Origin: Cristatella mucedo
Lineage: Eukaryota > Bryozoa > Phylactolaemata > Cristatellidae
Assembly: GCA_009760855.2 (NCBI GenBank)
Contig: WPIO01000067.1
Location: forward strand, 555,501-619,500
Length of the DNA: 64,000 nucleotides
Reading direction: 5' to 3'
Shown here: positions 23,915-64,000 of the stretch, one piece after another
How positions within the stretch are numbered: position 1 is the stretch's first letter
Layout: each line of letters starts with the position of its first letter
Notes under the pieces: model-generated
What the model saw: only the letters and a program-made list of their open reading frames with translations
Told to the model about the DNA's origin: nothing
The model's database searches: none
Made by a program: the position numbers and the translations under genes

Positions 23915-24775
23915 TGTAGGTGTTACTCCGGAGAGTTTTGAATAGCTCAGTTGCTGCCTAAGCTGCTTTCGGTAAGCATTCCGTAGCCGAAAAACCTACT
24001 CTCACCTAACTTAGAAAAAGTGGGAAGCATAGTAGAGTCAAGAGAGCAGTCGAGCTAGTGTAAAAATGAAAGTAGCACGTCGGTACTGCTGAAAAGAATT
24101 GCCATATTCCTCTGCAGGAGAGTAGCGGCCTTTGCATAAGAATCGATGAGGTGAGTTTCACAGTCTAGGACCTGCAGAGCAAATGCTTCAGTTGCCAACG
24201 GTCTTAAAGCATAGTAATGGAACAGCTCGTTTATAGTCTACACAGGCCCTGAGGGCACGAAGAGGCTGAAACTGGTGCAGAGTTTTAACTGGGCATGGAG
24301 GAGCCGAGCAGAGTTGGCCTTGTGGGTCACAGGAAGAACTTTGCTCTATATTCTTTTATCAGCCAGCGGCCATCCGAGCCCTATTAGCAAAGGAGACACG
24401 TGGTCACACCCTCGGTATTAAAAAACTATCAACGCAGCCATATTCATAGCCAGCTACAGTGACCTGGTGCTTTTTTCGGTTGCTTAGCAGAAAGAGAATT
24501 ACAATAATATAGCCGAGACAGAGCAAAGGAGCTAGTTAAATTTATTGAGGGCTACTGTAGGATTCCGTTCCTAATCATACGGATCGGACGTGATGGCTAG
24601 CTGTGGAAGCAGTCTTCTTAACGATTCTATAGAAATTCAGGATGTTATTGAAGACGATAACTAAATTCCGAGCACATGGTGATGGTCGCGAAATAGCACA
24701 CCCATTAGAAGAGCAAAGCTTTCTAGTCCAGCCATACGCTCAGCCTGTCCTATTTATGTAATGTATCTCCGTCAG
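23915..24775 (-). mobile_element. LINE-B 3' fragment, decayed
   Basis: Runs parallel to 24780-25560: 'tgttactccggagagttttgaatag', 'ctgctttcggtaagcattccgtagcc', 'gtgggaagcatagtagagtcaagagagcag' and onward, with many indels. It lies head-to-tail with the next copy, so the 3' portion of LINE-B is represented twice in direct succession. Confidence 0.8.
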
Positions 24776-24779
24776 TAAC

Positions 24780-25805
24780 TCCACAAAGTCATAAAGACCA
24801 CGTGGGTGTTACGCAGGAGAGTTTTGTATAGCCCACTCACAGCCTAAGCGGCTTTCGGTACGCATTCGGTAGCCAACAGACTTTGTCTCACGCAACAAAG
24901 AGAAAGTGGGAAGCATAGCAGAGTCAGGAGAGCAACTGAGGTAGTGAGTAGCATAGAAGTAGCAGTTCAGGACCGCTGAAAAAGATGTGCCGTAGTCGGC
25001 AGGTGGAGAGTAGTTGTCGTTGCGTAAGAATTGTGGAAGGGAGTTCCACAGTCTAGGACCTGCAGAGCCAAAGCTTCTGTCGCCAACTGTCTTTAGGCGG
25101 AGGAATGGGACAGCTAATTTATTGACCACACCGGACCTGAGGGCTCGAACAGGCTGAAACTGATGCAGCAGTTCAGCTCGGTACGAAGGAGCCAAGCCGT
25201 GGTGGGCCTTGTGGGTCAGCATACGAACTTTGCTCTGTATCCTTTGCTCAACCGGCAAACACCCTAGCTCTTTCAGCAGAGGTGAGGCGTGCTCAAACCG
25301 CTGGGACTTGAAGACCAGCCTTGAAGTCATATTCATAGTCCGCTGTAGTGGCATATTAGCTTTCTTTGGTAGCCCAGCCAAAAGGGAATTACAATAATCA
25401 AGCCGAGCCAGAACTAAAGAGCTAGTTAAATTCTTTACAAGCCACTGTGGGAGACAGCTTCTAATCTTGGATAGGGATCGGATGTGATGGCTAGCTGTGG
25501 AGGCAGTCTTCTGAATGAAGCTTATGAAATTGAGGCAGCTGTCGAACACGACACCTAGATTACGAGCACGTGGTGAAGGTCGCACAATAGCATCACCTAT
25601 TAGAACAGCAAAGCCTTTTAATCCAGCCACACGCTTAGGGTGTCCTATGAGCAGCAGTTCGGTTTTATCGTCATTTAATTTCAGGAAGTTTTCCGACATC
25701 CAGGATTGAACATCGGCAAGGCAAGCATTCAGTTTCTCAGTTGCTGCAGCAGTTTCCGACGGTTTAAATGACAAATACAACTGAGTATCGTCAGCATAGA
25801 AATGA
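24780..25805 (-). mobile_element. LINE-B C-terminal ORF fragment (323 codons)
   Basis: CR1/L2-type LINE on the minus strand with an open frame from 25780 to 24809. Recognisable stretches in order are MYLSFKPSETAAATEKLNAC and MSENFLKLNDDKTELLLIG (just after the catalytic palm), RARNLGVVFDSCLNF, LVLARLDYCNSLLAGLPKKA, PLLKELGCLPVEQRIQSKV, THKAHHGLAPSYRAELL and GSAGPRLWNSLPQFLR. The catalytic YxDD lies just outside, and that sequence is lost at the left truncation of the ORF. This copy is younger than its neighbours because the frame is still open. Confidence 0.9.
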
Positions 25806-25965
25806 TATCCAATTCAGCAGCAGTACAGTTTAATCGCCGTTTAGCTTAAGGAAATTTACGGACATCCAGGATCGGCAAGGCCATCATTCTATTCATTAGG
25901 TGCTGCAGCAGATTTTGATCGTTTAAGTGGCAATGCAGCTGCCTATCGTCAGCAATCGTCAGTAA
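25806..25965 (-). mobile_element. LINE-B internal fragment
   Basis: A worn repeat of the segment at 25640-25800: 'ttaatcgccgtttagcttaaggaaatttacggacatccaggat' followed by 'gctgcagcagattttgatcgtttaagtgg'. This is a third partial LINE-B copy. Confidence 0.7.
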
Positions 25966-26347
25966 GGTCCTATTCCATAGACCCTATTCACATTTCCTAG
26001 ATGCCGAGTATAAATCGTGAACGGCAAATGACCGAGGAACAACCCTTGAACGCACGTGACTGGCCAAGTGAATGAGACCTGACCCCGAAACGGAGCGAGA
26101 TAGAGAGTGGATAGGACAATTGCAGCTTTCAGTGAGCAGATGATATGCTGCGCTCAATGCTCGAATAGCAGGGGGCTTGAGCAATGGTCACAGCATTATC
26201 AGTAAACAGGATTGACAAGTGGGTTATTTGTTAAAATTATTAGGCGAGTAACGCTAAACGAAATTCACCCCTTTGCAAGTATTTCACATGGGATGCAGTA
26301 CTCACGTCTATGAAGGTAGTCGGAAAATGCGAGCAACCGATTCGTGA

Positions 26348-26654
26348 GCAAAACCACGACGAGTTTGAAGCAGTAGTCCCTGGCCAGTGCAAAGTTTGGC
26401 TAGCGAAGGAAGTGGGCGAGTAGCACTACGAATGCAGGTTGATGTCCTCTCCTAGCCATTGATTCCCAGCACATAGCCCAGCAGATAGCCCAGAAGCCAA
26501 CTTTTGATTATGAGCACCTCACCCTTTTGCAACGAAAGATGGCATTGCGAGCTTCAAATTGTAGTCTCTGGATAGTGCAAAGTGAGGCTACCGAGGGTAG
26601 TGGGTGAGTAGCACTACGAATGTGCTTCGACGTCATCTCCTATCCGTTAGATCC
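26348..26654. repeat. Imperfect direct duplication (two ~120-bp copies)
   Basis: 26348-26466 and 26530-26654 share, in order, 'agtagtcyctgg', 'agtgcaaagt', 'gtgggcgagtagcactacgaatg' (diverged to 'gtgggtgagtagcactacgaatg') and 'ctcctakcc'. The period is about 183 bp. Origin unknown. Confidence 0.7.
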
Positions 26655-27144
26655 TAACGAAGTCTCGCAGGTCGTGCTTGATTCCCTCTTGTGAACACAA
26701 TTTATGGATGACTGCTTAGCAGTGGCGATTTAGTAGCTGCCTTATTTACAGCATAGTGAATCGCACGAGAAGTGGTCATCTTAGGGCATTGCAGATAAGC
26801 CATATCCAGAAATGCCTATAGCTACTCACCAGTTTTTTCCTGGGCCCTGTGACGGGATGTAGAACTTTAGAGATCGAATAAACCTCTATAGTCTATGGTG
26901 ATACGGCTGAGAATGGATCACAAGATAAACCACTATGCATCATGACTTTATTGTATTGACTATTGCCATTAGCCGTTCACAAGCTGCCAGACAACTTTGT
27001 GGGCACTGTGCCGGCATTAGCTGGTTTGTATGGCGGCTGCATCATGCAACACTGGTAAGACCTCCACCATAAACATCCTTGCTCAGGAAAAAGGTATACG
27101 TCGTTGGCAGCCAACGATTGAACTTTAGGTCCATCTTGGAGAAC
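26655..27144. other. Region 3' of the last visible Ig exon
   Basis: If F0 at 27145-27248 is the final coding exon, this would hold the 3' UTR. No further Ig half, transmembrane helix or kinase/FN3 signature is seen on the minus strand here. Confidence 0.4.
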
Positions 27145-63735
<36,591 letters not shown>

Positions 63736-64000
63736 CTGCAAGAGACGGCCAACCTCACATTAACGACAAATCAGCACGAGCCTTTCTGCAAAATGGTGCA
63801 ATTCCTGAAAAAGATTTGAAGTGAAAATATGACCGTCGACAGGTAGGGAGCTTAGTACCGTACAGTTGTCGGGTTTGTAACTATAACTTCAAAGCTTAAA
63901 AATTAGCTTTGTGTCATGGGTGAATGAGTTCATGAAAGGGCGACGATCTGAGGCTTCTTACCACACCTTGAACATGCAAGCCTATGCTCAAGTTCGTTAG

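Overview
The window looks like animal, most likely invertebrate, nuclear DNA. It has split genes with GT-AG and GC-AG introns, immunoglobulin (Ig) domains encoded on two exons each, many decayed non-LTR retrotransposons of the CR1/L2 type, tRNA-derived SINE-like elements and long dinucleotide microsatellites. I cannot name the species. There is no operon structure, bacterial-type gene, CRISPR array or credible tRNA/rRNA gene.

About 1-27 kb is repeat-rich with no gene I can support. It holds 5'-truncated copies of two LINE families. LINE-A has a conserved 3' hairpin and an (ATT)n tail; its best copy, at 20.5-22.4 kb, still shows reverse-transcriptase motifs but is broken by a frameshift and stops. 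LINE-B has its best copy at 24.8-25.8 kb on the minus strand. Two SINE-like families are also present. SINE-A appears to share its 3' tail with LINE-A.

About 27.1-64 kb holds one gene on the minus strand, so its 5' side is to the right and runs off the window. Thirty-nine exons can be placed. They encode 19 two-exon Ig domains plus the second half of a twentieth. Exons repeat in the order A-B, C-D, E-F, giving three Ig domains per module. Every exon joining two domains does so in phase 1, and every intron inside a domain is phase 2. A regular module is 918 nt of coding sequence (306 codons). Two older, diverged modules (units 0 and 1, 27.1-38.5 kb) are followed from about 38.72 kb to the window edge by a nearly identical tandem array with a period of about 5.39 kb (5.17 kb in one unit because of a deletion), introns included.

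The gene most likely makes a very long, extracellular, multi-Ig protein with an adhesion, recognition or matrix role. That is inference: no signal peptide, membrane segment, start codon or certain 3' end lies in the window. Odd points are a C-D domain that always lacks the first Ig cysteine, a GC-AG intron conserved in all six B exons, a 0.22-kb deletion that destroys one C exon, and a cluster of homopolymer indels in one unit that looks more like consensus error than decay.
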